This document shows positions 16,993 to 25,892 of a stretch of DNA of 64,000 nucleotides, piece after piece. Positions within the stretch are counted from its first letter, which is position 1. The number at the start of each line of letters is the position of its first letter. A program made the translations under genes and the position numbers. The stretch is taken from assembly GCA_944376125.1 (NCBI GenBank), contig CALWBQ010000025.1:147904-211903 (forward strand), read 5' to 3'. The notes beneath the pieces were generated by a model, which did not search any database, was not told the origin of the DNA, and was given only the letters and a program-made list of their open reading frames with translations. The DNA comes from an uncultured Lachnospiraceae bacterium. GTDB taxonomy: Bacteria; Bacillota; Clostridia; Lachnospirales; Lachnospiraceae.

Positions 16993-17976
16993 CTATATGC
17001 ACCCTCTCTCTTTCAGCAATTTTCTCACTTCCTCCTCTGCCGGCATGACTCTCAGAGCACCTTTTCTGGTAGTGATCAGAGAAGCGGCAGCATTGGCAAA
17101 CGCCAGCATTTCCTGAAGATTCTCTACTGTCAGACCTTTCATACCGTGATCCAGGATATAGTTCAATACACAGGCGCAGAAAGTATCTCCCGCCCCGGTT
17201 GTCTCCACAGTGTTTTCCTGGAGGAAAGGCTTTGCTTCTACGATGATCCCGTTCTCCGTTTCTGCTTCCTGGTAATAAGCCCGGCTTCCGTCCCTCCCCA
17301 TAGAAACAAGAATCAGGGGAATTGCAAATTCCCGGCGAATTCGTTTCACCCCTTCTGTATAGCTTTCTTCCCCTGTCAGCCATTGGATTTCATTGTCCGA
17401 AATCTTCAGGATATCGCAGTGTCCCAGTCCCCAGCGAACCTGCTGTTTTGCCTCTTCCAGGCTCCTCCACAGGGGCGGTCTCAGATTCGGGTCAAAACTG
17501 ATCAGGGCACCATGCTGTTTCGCCTCCAGAACTGCCGCCTGAGTTGCCTGGCGCACGCCCTCATCCGTCATTGACAGGGTTCCAAAATGAAAAATCCTAG
17601 AATTTCTGACGAGATTCATATCAATCTCGTCTTCTCTCAGCATCATATCTGCCCCCGGGTTTCTGTAAAAGGAAAAATCCCGGTCTCCATCGGCCAGCGT
17701 GTGGACCATCGCCAGGGTTGTATGAATCTCACTGTCATAGACCAGATTGCTCCCGTCTATCCCTGCTTCCTGAATGGTTTCTGCGAGAAGCCGGCCAAAA
17801 AAATCATCCCCAACTTTCCCAATAAAGGCCGTCTTTTTCCCAAGTTTTTGCAGCATGGCAAGGACATTGCAGGGTGCTCCTCCAGGGTTGGCTTCAAACA
17901 GCCCGTTTCCCTGCTGGCTCCTGCCATTCTCAGTAAAATCAATCAGCAATTCTCCCAATGCCACCACATCGAACAT
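16993..17976 (-). CDS. PfkB-family sugar kinase (fructokinase-like)
   Basis: 327 residues, normal for ribokinase/fructokinase proteins. The N-terminal substrate motif is ANPGGAPCNVLAMLQKLG, the middle has SFDPNLRPPLWRS, and the ATP/anion-hole motif is ETTGAGDTFCACVL with the catalytic Asp. These match ScrK-type fructokinases. It follows the M15 carboxypeptidase by 24 bases and may be the last gene of the envelope operon or expressed with it. The sugar substrate is inferred from family only. Confidence 0.9.
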   Translation of the reverse strand: MFDVVALGELLIDFTENGRSQQGNGLFEANPGGAPCNVLAMLQKLGKKTAFIGKVGDDFFGRLLAETIQEAGIDGSNLVYDSEIHTTLAMVHTLADGDRDFSFYRNPGADMMLREDEIDMNLVRNSRIFHFGTLSMTDEGVRQATQAAVLEAKQHGALISFDPNLRPPLWRSLEEAKQQVRWGLGHCDILKISDNEIQWLTGEESYTEGVKRIRREFAIPLILVSMGRDGSRAYYQEAETENGIIVEAKPFLQENTVETTGAGDTFCACVLNYILDHGMKGLTVENLQEMLAFANAAASLITTRKGALRVMPAEEEVRKLLKERGCI

Positions 17977-18000
17977 CTCATCATCCTCCTGTCTTATCTC

Positions 18001-18687
18001 TCAGCCGCCTGTTGTTGAAAAATGCTGGTAATCTTTGCAGGTCGTCCAGTCCCCTCCCCACAAAAATCCATGCCTGGCAAATACCCGCACACAGGCATCA
18101 TCTGCCTCAATTTTATATAAAAATGCTTTTCCCCGATCCATATATGGCTGGCTTCCCTCCGGCGAACAGCACAGAACGCCATCTGCATTGGTTCTGACAT
18201 AAGGATTATAAAATGGATTAATATCCACTGCTAATCCCAGACTGTGGAGGGACAGCTTGTCTTTCCCCGGAACCTTCCGAAAATTAAAGCAGCTGGAATT
18301 ATTGTCTGCCATCGATGCCTCGTCATCAGCACCGTACTCGTCGATCAGGCGAACCTTTTCAATCGGGTACTTTTCCTCATATAATTCCTTAAAAACATCC
18401 AGAAGAGCGCGGCTGACACTCTTATCGCAGATCAGCTCACCCGCTGTCGTTCCTCCCGGTCCCCAGTGGAGGATTCTCAGATACCGCAGGGTTTCTCTCG
18501 GAACTGTACAATCCTCTTTAAAAGAGTTTCCCTTGATTCTGTCAAAAATCGGATCTGTAATCTCCGTCTCAAAAAAATAGGCGCTGGCCTCCCCGGGCTC
18601 TAAAAAAGCACCGTCTTGCACTTCTTCTCCCGGAAGCACATCTTCCGGTCTCTGTCTGTGTCCCACTTTGTTTTCTGCATAGTCCAT
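18001..18687 (-). CDS. M15-family D-Ala-D-Ala carboxypeptidase (VanY-like)
   Basis: 228 residues. The zinc-binding region is SLHSLGLAVDINPF (SxHxxGxAxD) and the C-terminal WGGDWTTCKDYQHFS supplies the catalytic acid and third ligand. Family members trim the terminal D-Ala or related peptides of peptidoglycan. No signal peptide is visible at the annotated start, odd for a wall enzyme, so it may be cytoplasmic or exported another way. It lies 30 bases after the MBOAT acyltransferase gene in the envelope-modification operon. Confidence 0.88.
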   Translation of the reverse strand: MDYAENKVGHRQRPEDVLPGEEVQDGAFLEPGEASAYFFETEITDPIFDRIKGNSFKEDCTVPRETLRYLRILHWGPGGTTAGELICDKSVSRALLDVFKELYEEKYPIEKVRLIDEYGADDEASMADNNSSCFNFRKVPGKDKLSLHSLGLAVDINPFYNPYVRTNADGVLCCSPEGSQPYMDRGKAFLYKIEADDACVRVFARHGFLWGGDWTTCKDYQHFSTTGG

Positions 18688-18717
18688 TTATCTGCACCTC
18701 TCGTCTTTTTGTACCGG

Positions 18718-20235
18718 TCAGAACCGGGCATAAATAAAAGCTGAAGGATCATAGCCTCTGCCATAGCATCCAAACAGCAGGATCCCAAATGCCAGGGCAG
18801 CGCACACACACCCTCTGATCTCAGGTCTTCCGTCTCCATCTCTGTGGGTCTCTTTCCAGGCAGATACTGCCCACAGCACCGCCAGGCTGACAATGAGGAC
18901 TGAACCGTCTGCCGCGCTCATCCCCAATGCCTCAAAACCTGCTTCTGTAAACAGCCCAGTGTCACCGGAAAACATTCCTCTGAATAGATCCACTGCCATC
19001 TTCAGCGAGTCAGATCGGAAAAATACGAATCCAATTGAAACCAGCACAAATGTCCTGACTCTCTGGAAGACAGCCCATACCGGATTATCCCGGTTCAGCC
19101 GCGTCACAGAATAAAATTTTTTCTGCAATGGTTCTGTCAGCAGAGCGGCTGACATTAAAACAGCGTGGTACAGGCCGGATCCGATGATAAAAGTCCACTT
19201 CCCGCCATGCCACAGTCCCAGCAGGAACCAGACAATCAGAAGAGCCGCCGCTGTAGGAATTTTCTTCCCCTGTTTTTTCCCAAAGCAGCGTTTTCCCCAG
19301 CTTCCAAGGCGCTGAAAACACTCTGTCTTTAATATAGGATACATTACAAAATCTTTGAACCAAGCTCCTAGAGTCATATGCCATCTTCTCCAGAATTCTG
19401 CAATCGACCGGGAATAAAATGGCTGTCTGAAGTTTTCCTCCAGCCTGACCCCAAATATTCCGGCAGTCCCCAGAGCAATATCCATGGCTCCTGCAAAATC
19501 TGTGTACAGCTGAAATGAAAACGCTGCCGCCGCCAGTACCAGATACCAGCCGCTGAATGTCTCATAGTCGCTGTAGACTGTATTTACGATGACTGCCAGG
19601 CGCTCAGAAATCACCAGTTTCTGAAACAATCCCCAAAGGATTCTCTGGAAACTGCCCAGAATTTCCTCCCAGCCTGCTCCTCTTCCGGAAAACAGTGTTT
19701 CAGACAGGAGTTCGTATCGGGCAATGGGGCCCATAGCCATCTGCGGAAAGAAACCGCCGAACAAAATCAGTTTTACTGGATTTTTTTCAGCCGGCACCGA
19801 TCCCCATCTGACTTCTGTAAGGTACCCCAGCAGCGTCAAGGTATAAAAGGAGATCGCCGCCGGCGCTGCCGTCTGCACCGGTGTCCACTCGTAATTCCGC
19901 CCTGTCAGCCAAAAAAATTCCTGTACCGTATATCCCGGAAAATTGATGTACTGGAATCCTGCCAACAGCCCCAGCAAAGCCGCCGCTGCTGTCCAGAAAA
20001 AAATACTTGAGATCCTGTCTCGATCCCCCCGAAAGTGCTCCACACCCAAGGCAGCGGCCCACACGGCGAGGGCTGACAAGCCATAAACTGCCAGGCTTTC
20101 CATCCCACCAGAAAGCACCAGAAATAAACCACTGATTAAAAACAGCAGACCCATTCTCCACCTTTTCGGGCACCCATAAAAAAGGGCTGCGGCTACTGGC
20201 AGGAATACTGCAAACTGATACGATACAAATGTCAT
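18718..20235 (-). CDS. MBOAT-family O-acyltransferase (DltB/AlgI/PatA type)
   Basis: 505-residue polytopic membrane protein. The family hallmarks are FWRRWHMTLGAWFKDF (His286) and LLGLWHGGKWTF (His343, the putative catalytic His), and the C-terminal end FIYARF resembles the FIYF-type tail of DltB/AlgI proteins. Such proteins take an acyl group from an intracellular carrier and pass it to an extracellular polymer. Its start overlaps the ACP gene stop by 4 bases, so the ACP is its likely donor. The FkbH-like protein just upstream may load that ACP. Confidence 0.95.
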   Translation of the reverse strand: MTFVSYQFAVFLPVAAALFYGCPKRWRMGLLFLISGLFLVLSGGMESLAVYGLSALAVWAAALGVEHFRGDRDRISSIFFWTAAAALLGLLAGFQYINFPGYTVQEFFWLTGRNYEWTPVQTAAPAAISFYTLTLLGYLTEVRWGSVPAEKNPVKLILFGGFFPQMAMGPIARYELLSETLFSGRGAGWEEILGSFQRILWGLFQKLVISERLAVIVNTVYSDYETFSGWYLVLAAAAFSFQLYTDFAGAMDIALGTAGIFGVRLEENFRQPFYSRSIAEFWRRWHMTLGAWFKDFVMYPILKTECFQRLGSWGKRCFGKKQGKKIPTAAALLIVWFLLGLWHGGKWTFIIGSGLYHAVLMSAALLTEPLQKKFYSVTRLNRDNPVWAVFQRVRTFVLVSIGFVFFRSDSLKMAVDLFRGMFSGDTGLFTEAGFEALGMSAADGSVLIVSLAVLWAVSAWKETHRDGDGRPEIRGCVCAALAFGILLFGCYGRGYDPSAFIYARF

Positions 20236-20483
20236 CTTCCCTGCCCCTGTTTCTTAGCAATCAGATCTGCCATCTCTCCCACGTTTTCCATATGGGTGAC
20301 TTCACCCATACCAAATTTTACGCCAAACGCCTTTTCCACTGCCACAATCAAATTAATATGCTCCAAACTGTCCCAGTCCTCGATATCTGCCGCCGTTGTC
20401 TCATCCGTTACATGGATATTGGGATCATCAAACACATCCTGAAACACCTCATCCAGCTTTTGAAAAATTTCCTGCCGTTCCAT
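20232..20483 (-). CDS. Acyl carrier protein, DltC-like
   Basis: 83 residues, the length of a stand-alone carrier protein. The phosphopantetheine attachment motif is DWDSLEH with Ser39, set in the usual four-helix pattern. It lies between the FkbH-like gene (40-base gap) and the MBOAT gene (4-base overlap), so it is a dedicated carrier for this cluster rather than the fatty-acid ACP. Confidence 0.94.
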   Translation of the reverse strand: MERQEIFQKLDEVFQDVFDDPNIHVTDETTAADIEDWDSLEHINLIVAVEKAFGVKFGMGEVTHMENVGEMADLIAKKQGQGR

Positions 20484-20522
20484 CCTTCTCTTTCCCCTTC
20501 CTTTTCTCGGCCATCTGCACGG

Positions 20523-22328
20523 TTACCGCAGCCGCTCCGTTCTAATCACAGAACAGCATGGCCTGTAGTTCTCCGTTTCCAGTTCCCAAACCGTGCTGCC
20601 GTCTTCATTTTCTTTTTCTAAGTGAAATCCCATAGTCCCATAAAAGTCTCTCACCATCTGATTTTTTGCTGTGGGATAATAATATCCTCTTATCAGAGAA
20701 ATCTTTCTCTCTTTTGCCCTTCTTACCAGCTCATCCAGCATCGCTTTTTCCATATCTCTCCTCAGCACCCTGCAGGACATAAGCCACAGTTCTATGTGCA
20801 AAATCTGTTTGTCCTGTCTTCCCAATATGACAGAGACAACGCCGTTATCTCCGAAGCGGTCCTTCAGCCTCCCGCAGAGATCCAGATAGTCCGGGTCCTC
20901 TGCGCACTGTTCCAGCTCTGCCTGGGTAAAGCGCTTTGTTGTCAAATTGAATTGATTGGATTTATTGGTCAGCTGAGCGATCCTGGCCATGTACTCCGGC
21001 GGATAGGAACCAATTTCTGCCTCCATATCCAGCGACAAAAGATACTCGCTGTAATCCGCAAAAGCTGCCTCCTGCTTTTTCCTGAGGGCATTCTCCTGGT
21101 ACATAGCATTTCTCTTTAAGTCATCCTTGGACAGCCCTACCGGCTCAAAAAAACCTGACCGATCCAGGATCTGGATATATCTCTCCGGCTGCGGCTCCTG
21201 CCCCTCCGTCATTTCCGGAACTGCAGCCAAAGGCACCTGATTTGCTACCATATGGCGCTCCGCAGGATTGTCATCCACAAATACCAGGGCATCCTGGCCA
21301 ATATTCAGCTCAGAAGCGATCTCTCTTAGATTTTGATCTTTTGGGAGCCAGTTAGCCTTGATCACAATAAAGTCTTCCGGAACGAGCACACTGTCCGGCC
21401 GCTTTAAACCTGCCAGGGCATTCTCTTCCTGATTTTTAGAATCTATATTCAGCAGAACTCCCATTCTTTTATGAGCTTTTATATAGGTCTGGAACTCACT
21501 GTAGACTTGAGCCATCCCAGTTTCCTGGCCTATGGCGATCCCCTCTGGCCCGTCATCCCCAACGACTCCTCCCCACAGGGTATTGTCAAGATCCAAAACC
21601 AGGGCTTTTTTGTTTTTTCCATAGACTGCTTTTATCATATTAGCCAGATTGAACGCCAATTCCGGGATCGCAGGCACTGCAGGGCTGTATTTGTACATGT
21701 GCCAGTACAGCGGATCATCCCAGCGGCTGAGGCCGTATTCCGATGCCAGCCAATCAATATCCTGAATCAGGAAATCATCATGCTCTGCAGCATACTGATA
21801 ACATTTTTGATTGAGCTGCCCCAGAAACCACTCTCTGCCCCGAAAATCCCAGACATCCATGTTTCCCAAAAGGCGGTACGGCAGTTTTTCAAAATTATTC
21901 TGAATAACTGTACAGTGGAACTGTCTTGCAATTCCCTCCCATGCCTGGCGAAAATGGGCGTACTCTTCCTCCACCTTTCTCTCCGCCTCTTCCCTGCTGT
22001 CCTCAGGCTGGGGAAAGACCGATTCCGGCACATTCCTGCTAGTCGTATGGATATAAACCAGATCCGGAGCAAACGCTGTCAATTCTTCATTTCCAAAGAC
22101 GCTGTCCTCGTAATACCTGTTGTAACCCGATTCATAAAATTCCGCTTCAATCCCATAATTCAAGAGAAACAGCTCCAACAGCTTGACGATGTCATCTGTT
22201 GTAGAGCCGCCCAAAACCGCGATCTTCTTTCGGAGACGCACAGAGCCGTCCTGAAGCAGTGCTCTTTTAATACTTTTCTTTTTCTTAAGCAGATACTCTC
22301 CATCAAAAGGATACTCTAACTCTTTCAT
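20523..22328 (-). CDS. FkbH-like HAD-IIIC domain protein with C-terminal GNAT domain
   Basis: About 601 residues from the ATG at 22328 (MKELEYPF), which has GAGGG upstream; the frame extends to a TTG at 22406 with no good site. An N-terminal SGNH-like region shows GGSTTDD (40-46). The HAD domain begins at KALVLDLDNTLWGG, with nucleophile D246 and D248. The C-terminal part has NKSNQFNLTTKRF and acetyltransferase-like strands. Characterised FkbH-type enzymes dephosphorylate 1,3-bisphosphoglycerate-derived groups and form glyceryl-S-ACP. The adjacent ACP and MBOAT genes suggest it loads a glyceryl or similar acyl group for surface transfer. Confidence 0.9.
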   Translation of the reverse strand: MKELEYPFDGEYLLKKKKSIKRALLQDGSVRLRKKIAVLGGSTTDDIVKLLELFLLNYGIEAEFYESGYNRYYEDSVFGNEELTAFAPDLVYIHTTSRNVPESVFPQPEDSREEAERKVEEEYAHFRQAWEGIARQFHCTVIQNNFEKLPYRLLGNMDVWDFRGREWFLGQLNQKCYQYAAEHDDFLIQDIDWLASEYGLSRWDDPLYWHMYKYSPAVPAIPELAFNLANMIKAVYGKNKKALVLDLDNTLWGGVVGDDGPEGIAIGQETGMAQVYSEFQTYIKAHKRMGVLLNIDSKNQEENALAGLKRPDSVLVPEDFIVIKANWLPKDQNLREIASELNIGQDALVFVDDNPAERHMVANQVPLAAVPEMTEGQEPQPERYIQILDRSGFFEPVGLSKDDLKRNAMYQENALRKKQEAAFADYSEYLLSLDMEAEIGSYPPEYMARIAQLTNKSNQFNLTTKRFTQAELEQCAEDPDYLDLCGRLKDRFGDNGVVSVILGRQDKQILHIELWLMSCRVLRRDMEKAMLDELVRRAKERKISLIRGYYYPTAKNQMVRDFYGTMGFHLEKENEDGSTVWELETENYRPCCSVIRTERLR

Positions 22329-22406
22329 GTGCTTTCCCTCTGTAATTTCTTTTGTGACATTCAAAAAGGGAATATCTTTTTCTGATATTCCCCTCGCATC
22401 AGCCAA

Positions 22407-22904
22407 TCACTTTTGAGGCACATAATACTCATAAGAAATATCCACGACCTTATCATTTTTCAAACCACAGTCAATGATAATCTGGGAATTTCCCAGGGTA
22501 ACCGTGTAAAGCCCGAGGCTTTCCACTGCATCCGGATAAGCTGCCTTAACTTCCTTGGGTGTCTGCCCCAGCTTGACACCTTCCTCTGTCGCCGCGCCAT
22601 TCTTCAGCACAATTGTCTGAATAATTGTCTTTTTGGCTTCATTCTGAGTCGTATAAAGGTCGAAATCCTCATACTGGTATACTTTGTCTTTACCTCCGTT
22701 TGCACAGTTATTCAGGACATTGATGTCTTCCGCCTTCCCCAAGCTGTTCAAAACCGGCTGTGCCTCTGCTCCTACTGCCATCTGAACCTTCTCTGCGGTA
22801 AACGTATAGGCTGTTTTAGCCCCTGCTGCCCAAGTGCACATACTTGAAGCCAGAACCGCTGCTGCCGCCAGCACCCCTGTCAGCACTCTCTTTTTTCTTT
22901 TCAT
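22407..22904 (-). CDS. Small secreted protein of unknown function
   Basis: 165 residues from the ATG at 22904, which has AGGAGG eight bases upstream. A cleavable signal peptide (MKRKKRVLTG, a hydrophobic core and an AXA-like TWAAGA site) is followed by about 135 residues predicted as beta-rich. The region ends with EGVKLGQTPKEVKAAYPDA and DKVVDISYEYYV, which resembles small bacterial beta-lactamase-inhibitor-like or lipoprotein folds with a GxTxxEV motif. It sits between the SGNH and FkbH genes and may act on the extracellular side of the same pathway. Confidence 0.8.
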   Translation of the reverse strand: MKRKKRVLTGVLAAAAVLASSMCTWAAGAKTAYTFTAEKVQMAVGAEAQPVLNSLGKAEDINVLNNCANGGKDKVYQYEDFDLYTTQNEAKKTIIQTIVLKNGAATEEGVKLGQTPKEVKAAYPDAVESLGLYTVTLGNSQIIIDCGLKNDKVVDISYEYYVPQK

Positions 22905-22924
22905 ATCTGTTTCCTCCTGTTTTA

Positions 22925-24016
22925 TTATTCTTCCGATTCTACATAAAATTTTGAGATATATCCCAGCTCTTGAAATTCTTTCGCCTGGCAAGTCTTCTCA
23001 TCCTCATACGCCTCTAGTCGTTCTTCGTAATAAGAGGCAGTCTCTGGTTCCTTCCTGTGATCTGGCAAAGCCAGCTCTCTCTGGAGCTCTGCTCCCAAAT
23101 ACCGGGCCACCTTTTCTGCTCCGTATACGTTTAAATGGAGGCCCTCATCATAAGTATCCGTCGCCATGTCCAAGCCAGTTTCTTCCATCAGTTCCAGAAA
23201 ATTATAATATAAAAGTCCATGCTCTTGAGCATAATCTTCGATCTGCTCCTCATACGGCTCCGGCCACTCCGGATACAGACTCGGCGCTTTCATCAGAATG
23301 AGAGAAATTCCATGTTCTTCACAAACCTCCCGAATCTGATCGAGGTATTGATAATTTTCTTCCGGAAATGTGTAATCTGCCCTCCGGCGCTCTCTTGGGA
23401 ACTCAGCCGCCGGCCTGACATCAGCTCTCAAATAATATCCCTGAAAGGAGGTAAGCGGTTTCTCCTGCCAGCTATAGATAAAATCTTCCTTCTCGAGACT
23501 GCTCCACCGGGAATGGTAGCGAAGAATCGGAAATATATATTCTATCATATGCTCGTCCTCCATCATGGAGGCCTTGATTCCCTCCCATTTATACTGTCCC
23601 CACGGCATTCCGTCAAACACCATCCGATTGTATTCCTCTGTGTCCTGGCCTGTCACTTCCATCGCCTGGACATTCAGAAGAACGGCCTTTGGCGTCTCCC
23701 TTTCTAATGTATCCATCAAAATATAATAAGACTGGGACATCAGCTGATTGGAATTTCCCCTGATGAAGCTGGTAATCCCAAATTTTCTCCAAAGCTCCAT
23801 GGGTGAGATATTTTCATAGGATTCACAATTTCCAATAATCAAAAGGTCGTGGGACGTTTTGTCCCGATAATATTCTTCTGTAAAATTTCCTTCAATGACT
23901 GACCCCATATATTTCGGCATCAGGATTCTCTGGGCAGAGGCAGCCGCCAAAAGGAACACTGCTGCCGGCAGAATCACAGATATTAGGAGCCGCCTTTTAT
24001 TTTTCGCTCTGTTCAT
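22925..24016 (-). CDS. Membrane-anchored SGNH/DltD-AlgX-like protein
   Basis: 363 residues. One N-terminal transmembrane anchor (about 9-28) is followed by an extracytoplasmic domain. The block LLIIGNCESYENISPMEL looks like SGNH block I, and the C-terminal YDEGLHLNVYGAEKV supplies Asp and His of the catalytic triad. This is the layout of DltD and AlgJ/AlgX partners of MBOAT transporters. Its stop overlaps nothing, but its start touches the transglutaminase stop at 24016. It probably completes acyl transfer or editing outside the membrane. Confidence 0.82.
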   Translation of the reverse strand: MNRAKNKRRLLISVILPAAVFLLAAASAQRILMPKYMGSVIEGNFTEEYYRDKTSHDLLIIGNCESYENISPMELWRKFGITSFIRGNSNQLMSQSYYILMDTLERETPKAVLLNVQAMEVTGQDTEEYNRMVFDGMPWGQYKWEGIKASMMEDEHMIEYIFPILRYHSRWSSLEKEDFIYSWQEKPLTSFQGYYLRADVRPAAEFPRERRRADYTFPEENYQYLDQIREVCEEHGISLILMKAPSLYPEWPEPYEEQIEDYAQEHGLLYYNFLELMEETGLDMATDTYDEGLHLNVYGAEKVARYLGAELQRELALPDHRKEPETASYYEERLEAYEDEKTCQAKEFQELGYISKFYVESEE

Positions 24017-25071
24017 TATGGTGTCTGCGGGTAGGCGCCGATGTCAAAATTGTGAGCCCGCCATGAATTTGCCTGAAGCTGTCCTGTTGTCACCAAACAC
24101 CAGCGTCCTCCCGTTGTTCTCGGTGTTGTATCAAAATGGTACCATGTTCCATCCACATTTACCAAATTCCAGTAATGATCCCCGTCTGATTCTCGAACCA
24201 CGCAGATATTCGGCATCCCTGCGGCTTCCAGAAGGTACTTGGACATTGCATAGTACTCAAAACAATTTCCTGAATGGCGGCGAAATCCGTACAAGGCAGC
24301 GGCAGCTTCCCCGCTCTCCGGTCTCAGCCCTCCGCTTGTGTATGTCATATTTCCGCGAACATAATTATAAATAGCTGCTGCCTTCTCAGGCTTTGTCATA
24401 GCTGAATTCGTAATAGAAGCCACAATCTGGGCTGCTATCGCCTCTGCTTGAAGTTCTTCCTCGCTCTTTTCCTGGATCATCTCTGTCACAGAGCCGTCCT
24501 CTCCCAGGACATATTGAACCTCATCCACTTTGATCGTCTGGCCCTTCAACATTCCTCCGTCTGAGCCAACCCGGTAGCGCTTTCCATCTGTCTCAACCCA
24601 TGTATCTTCCAGCATATAGCCCTGACTGTCAAAATAATACCAGATACCGTCTATCTTCTCCCAGCCATCTTTCAGATAACTTCCGTCAAAATTTTGATAG
24701 TACCAGCCTGTATCATCCTTTTTCCATCTGCTTACTCCAGGTCCCGGCCCTTCGCTGCTTTCAGCGGCATACTTATTCCCAGATATCTCTTCCGAAAGGT
24801 TTTCAATCCAGACCCCTTGGCCGTCAAAATGTTCGGTTCTGCCGTCGATCTGATAGCTTCCCGTTACCATACAGCCTGTCCCGTCAAAATAATACCATTT
24901 TCCGTCGATCTGCTTCCAGGATCTCGCGACATAAGAGCCGTCATCTTCCTGATAACGCCAGGAGGGAATCCCTTCTTCCTTTTTCTCCCATTGTCCTGCA
25001 TATGTCTGCATAGCCGCCCCCGCAGAAAGAGCGGCAGAAATTATAAAAATTGCCGCTTTTTTCTTCTCCAT
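24016..25071 (-). CDS. Secreted transglutaminase-like protein with cell-wall-binding repeats
   Basis: 351 residues. A signal peptide (1-25) precedes choline-binding-type repeats from about 28 to 195, recognisable as WKQIDGKWYYFDGTG, WYYQNFDGSYLKDGW and WEKIDGIWYYFDSQG. The C-terminal domain is transglutaminase-like, with C270 (GNCFEYY), H299 (GDHYWN) and D314 (YHFDTTP) as the triad. It would be held at the wall and cleave or cross-link peptides there. It is the first gene of the minus-strand envelope operon and has its own promoter. Confidence 0.92.
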   Translation of the reverse strand: MEKKKAAIFIISAALSAGAAMQTYAGQWEKKEEGIPSWRYQEDDGSYVARSWKQIDGKWYYFDGTGCMVTGSYQIDGRTEHFDGQGVWIENLSEEISGNKYAAESSEGPGPGVSRWKKDDTGWYYQNFDGSYLKDGWEKIDGIWYYFDSQGYMLEDTWVETDGKRYRVGSDGGMLKGQTIKVDEVQYVLGEDGSVTEMIQEKSEEELQAEAIAAQIVASITNSAMTKPEKAAAIYNYVRGNMTYTSGGLRPESGEAAAALYGFRRHSGNCFEYYAMSKYLLEAAGMPNICVVRESDGDHYWNLVNVDGTWYHFDTTPRTTGGRWCLVTTGQLQANSWRAHNFDIGAYPQTP

Positions 25072-25114
25072 CTTTCTCTCCCTTATTACAAATTTGTTAC
25101 GACCTATTTTCTTT

Positions 25115-25144
25115 ATTTTACTCTTTCCTGACAGATATTGTCAA
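25115..25144 (-). promoter_or_regulatory. Promoter of the envelope-modification operon
   Basis: Minus-strand TTGACA (25144-25139), an 18-base spacer and TAAAAT (25120-25115) lie 44 bases before the transglutaminase-like gene. The -35 box is a perfect consensus. Confidence 0.7.
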
Positions 25145-25187
25145 TCATTTCCCTATAAATTAAATGGACGAAATATCGTCTTTTATA

Positions 25188-25216
25188 TAGACAACAAACG
25201 GATAATATGATATACT
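25188..25216 (+). promoter_or_regulatory. Promoter of the heptad-repeat gene, with adjacent palindrome
   Basis: TAGACA, a 17-base spacer and TATACT lie 79 bases before the start codon. Just upstream, GACGA-N4-TCGTC (25167-25180) is a small inverted repeat that could be an operator. Confidence 0.65.
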
Positions 25217-25295
25217 CCCCATTACCACTTATCGCACCGGTGCAGTGTCACAACCACATAATCTGCTATTGTTTTATTTTATAAGGAGATTGCTT

Positions 25296-25892
25296 ATGAC
25301 CCATGAAGAATTTAATCTGCTGTCCGAACTGCTGGACAGTAAACTCGATCCCATTAAACAAGACGTGGCCCAGACCAAGCAGGACATCTCCGAGCTCAGG
25401 CAGGATGTCTCTGAGCTCAAGCAGGATGTCTCCGTGCTCAAACTGGATATGGCTCAGGCCAAGCAGGACATCTCCGAACTCAAGCAGGATGTCTCTGAAC
25501 TCAAGCAGGATGTCTCCGAACTCAAACTGGATATGGCTCAGGCTAAGCAGGACATCTCTGGACTCAAGCAGGATGTCTCTGAGCTCAAGCAGGATGTCTT
25601 CGAGCTCAAGCAGGATGTCTCCGAACTCAAGCGAGGCATGGCTCAGCTTGATGCACGAGTCTCTGTTCTGGAAACGGACATGGCTCAAGTAAAAACTGCT
25701 GTCTTCGAAATGAAGGCCTGCATGGAAGGCCATATTCTCCCCTGCATCAAGATACTTGCCGAAAACTATCTTCCTGCTGCCAAACGGTATGAAGCTGCGG
25801 TTGTCGATTTGGAGATTGTAAAGGCTGACGTAGAACTTCTGAAAATGACTGTCAAAGATCACAGCCGCCTTCTTCAGGAATTCGTCCACTAA
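25296..25892 (+). CDS. Heptad-repeat coiled-coil protein
   Basis: 198 residues from the ATG at 25296, which has AAGGAGA six bases upstream; a longer frame to 25245 lacks one. Residues 1-20 form a short head (MTHEEFNLLSELLDSKLD), and 21-135 are heptads of the type KQDVSEL. The C-terminal 60 residues are helical, with one Cys pair region (KACMEG, LPCIK), and end LLQEFVH. There is no signal peptide or membrane segment, so it is probably cytoplasmic and multimeric. The function is not recognisable. The gene is flanked by its own promoter and a terminator, and so is a single-gene unit between two minus-strand operons. Confidence 0.88.
   Translation: MTHEEFNLLSELLDSKLDPIKQDVAQTKQDISELRQDVSELKQDVSVLKLDMAQAKQDISELKQDVSELKQDVSELKLDMAQAKQDISGLKQDVSELKQDVFELKQDVSELKRGMAQLDARVSVLETDMAQVKTAVFEMKACMEGHILPCIKILAENYLPAAKRYEAAVVDLEIVKADVELLKMTVKDHSRLLQEFVH
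25377..25649 (+). repeat. In-frame 21-bp tandem repeats with 84-bp higher-order units
   Basis: The core unit is close to GAGCTCAAGCAGGATGTCTC plus one base and encodes one heptad. Units are organised into four-heptad blocks of 84 bp at 25377-25460 and 25461-25544, and a third block at 25545-25649 with one extra heptad (105 bp). Blocks one and two end in the same LKLDMAQA residues. All length steps keep the frame. Confidence 0.9.

Noticed and set aside
21471..22319. 282-residue plus-strand open frame
   Set aside because: Shadow of the FkbH-like gene; no family features or start signal.
25377..25649. Possible CRISPR-like array
   Set aside because: Repeats are contiguous, without unique spacers, always in frame and encode heptads.
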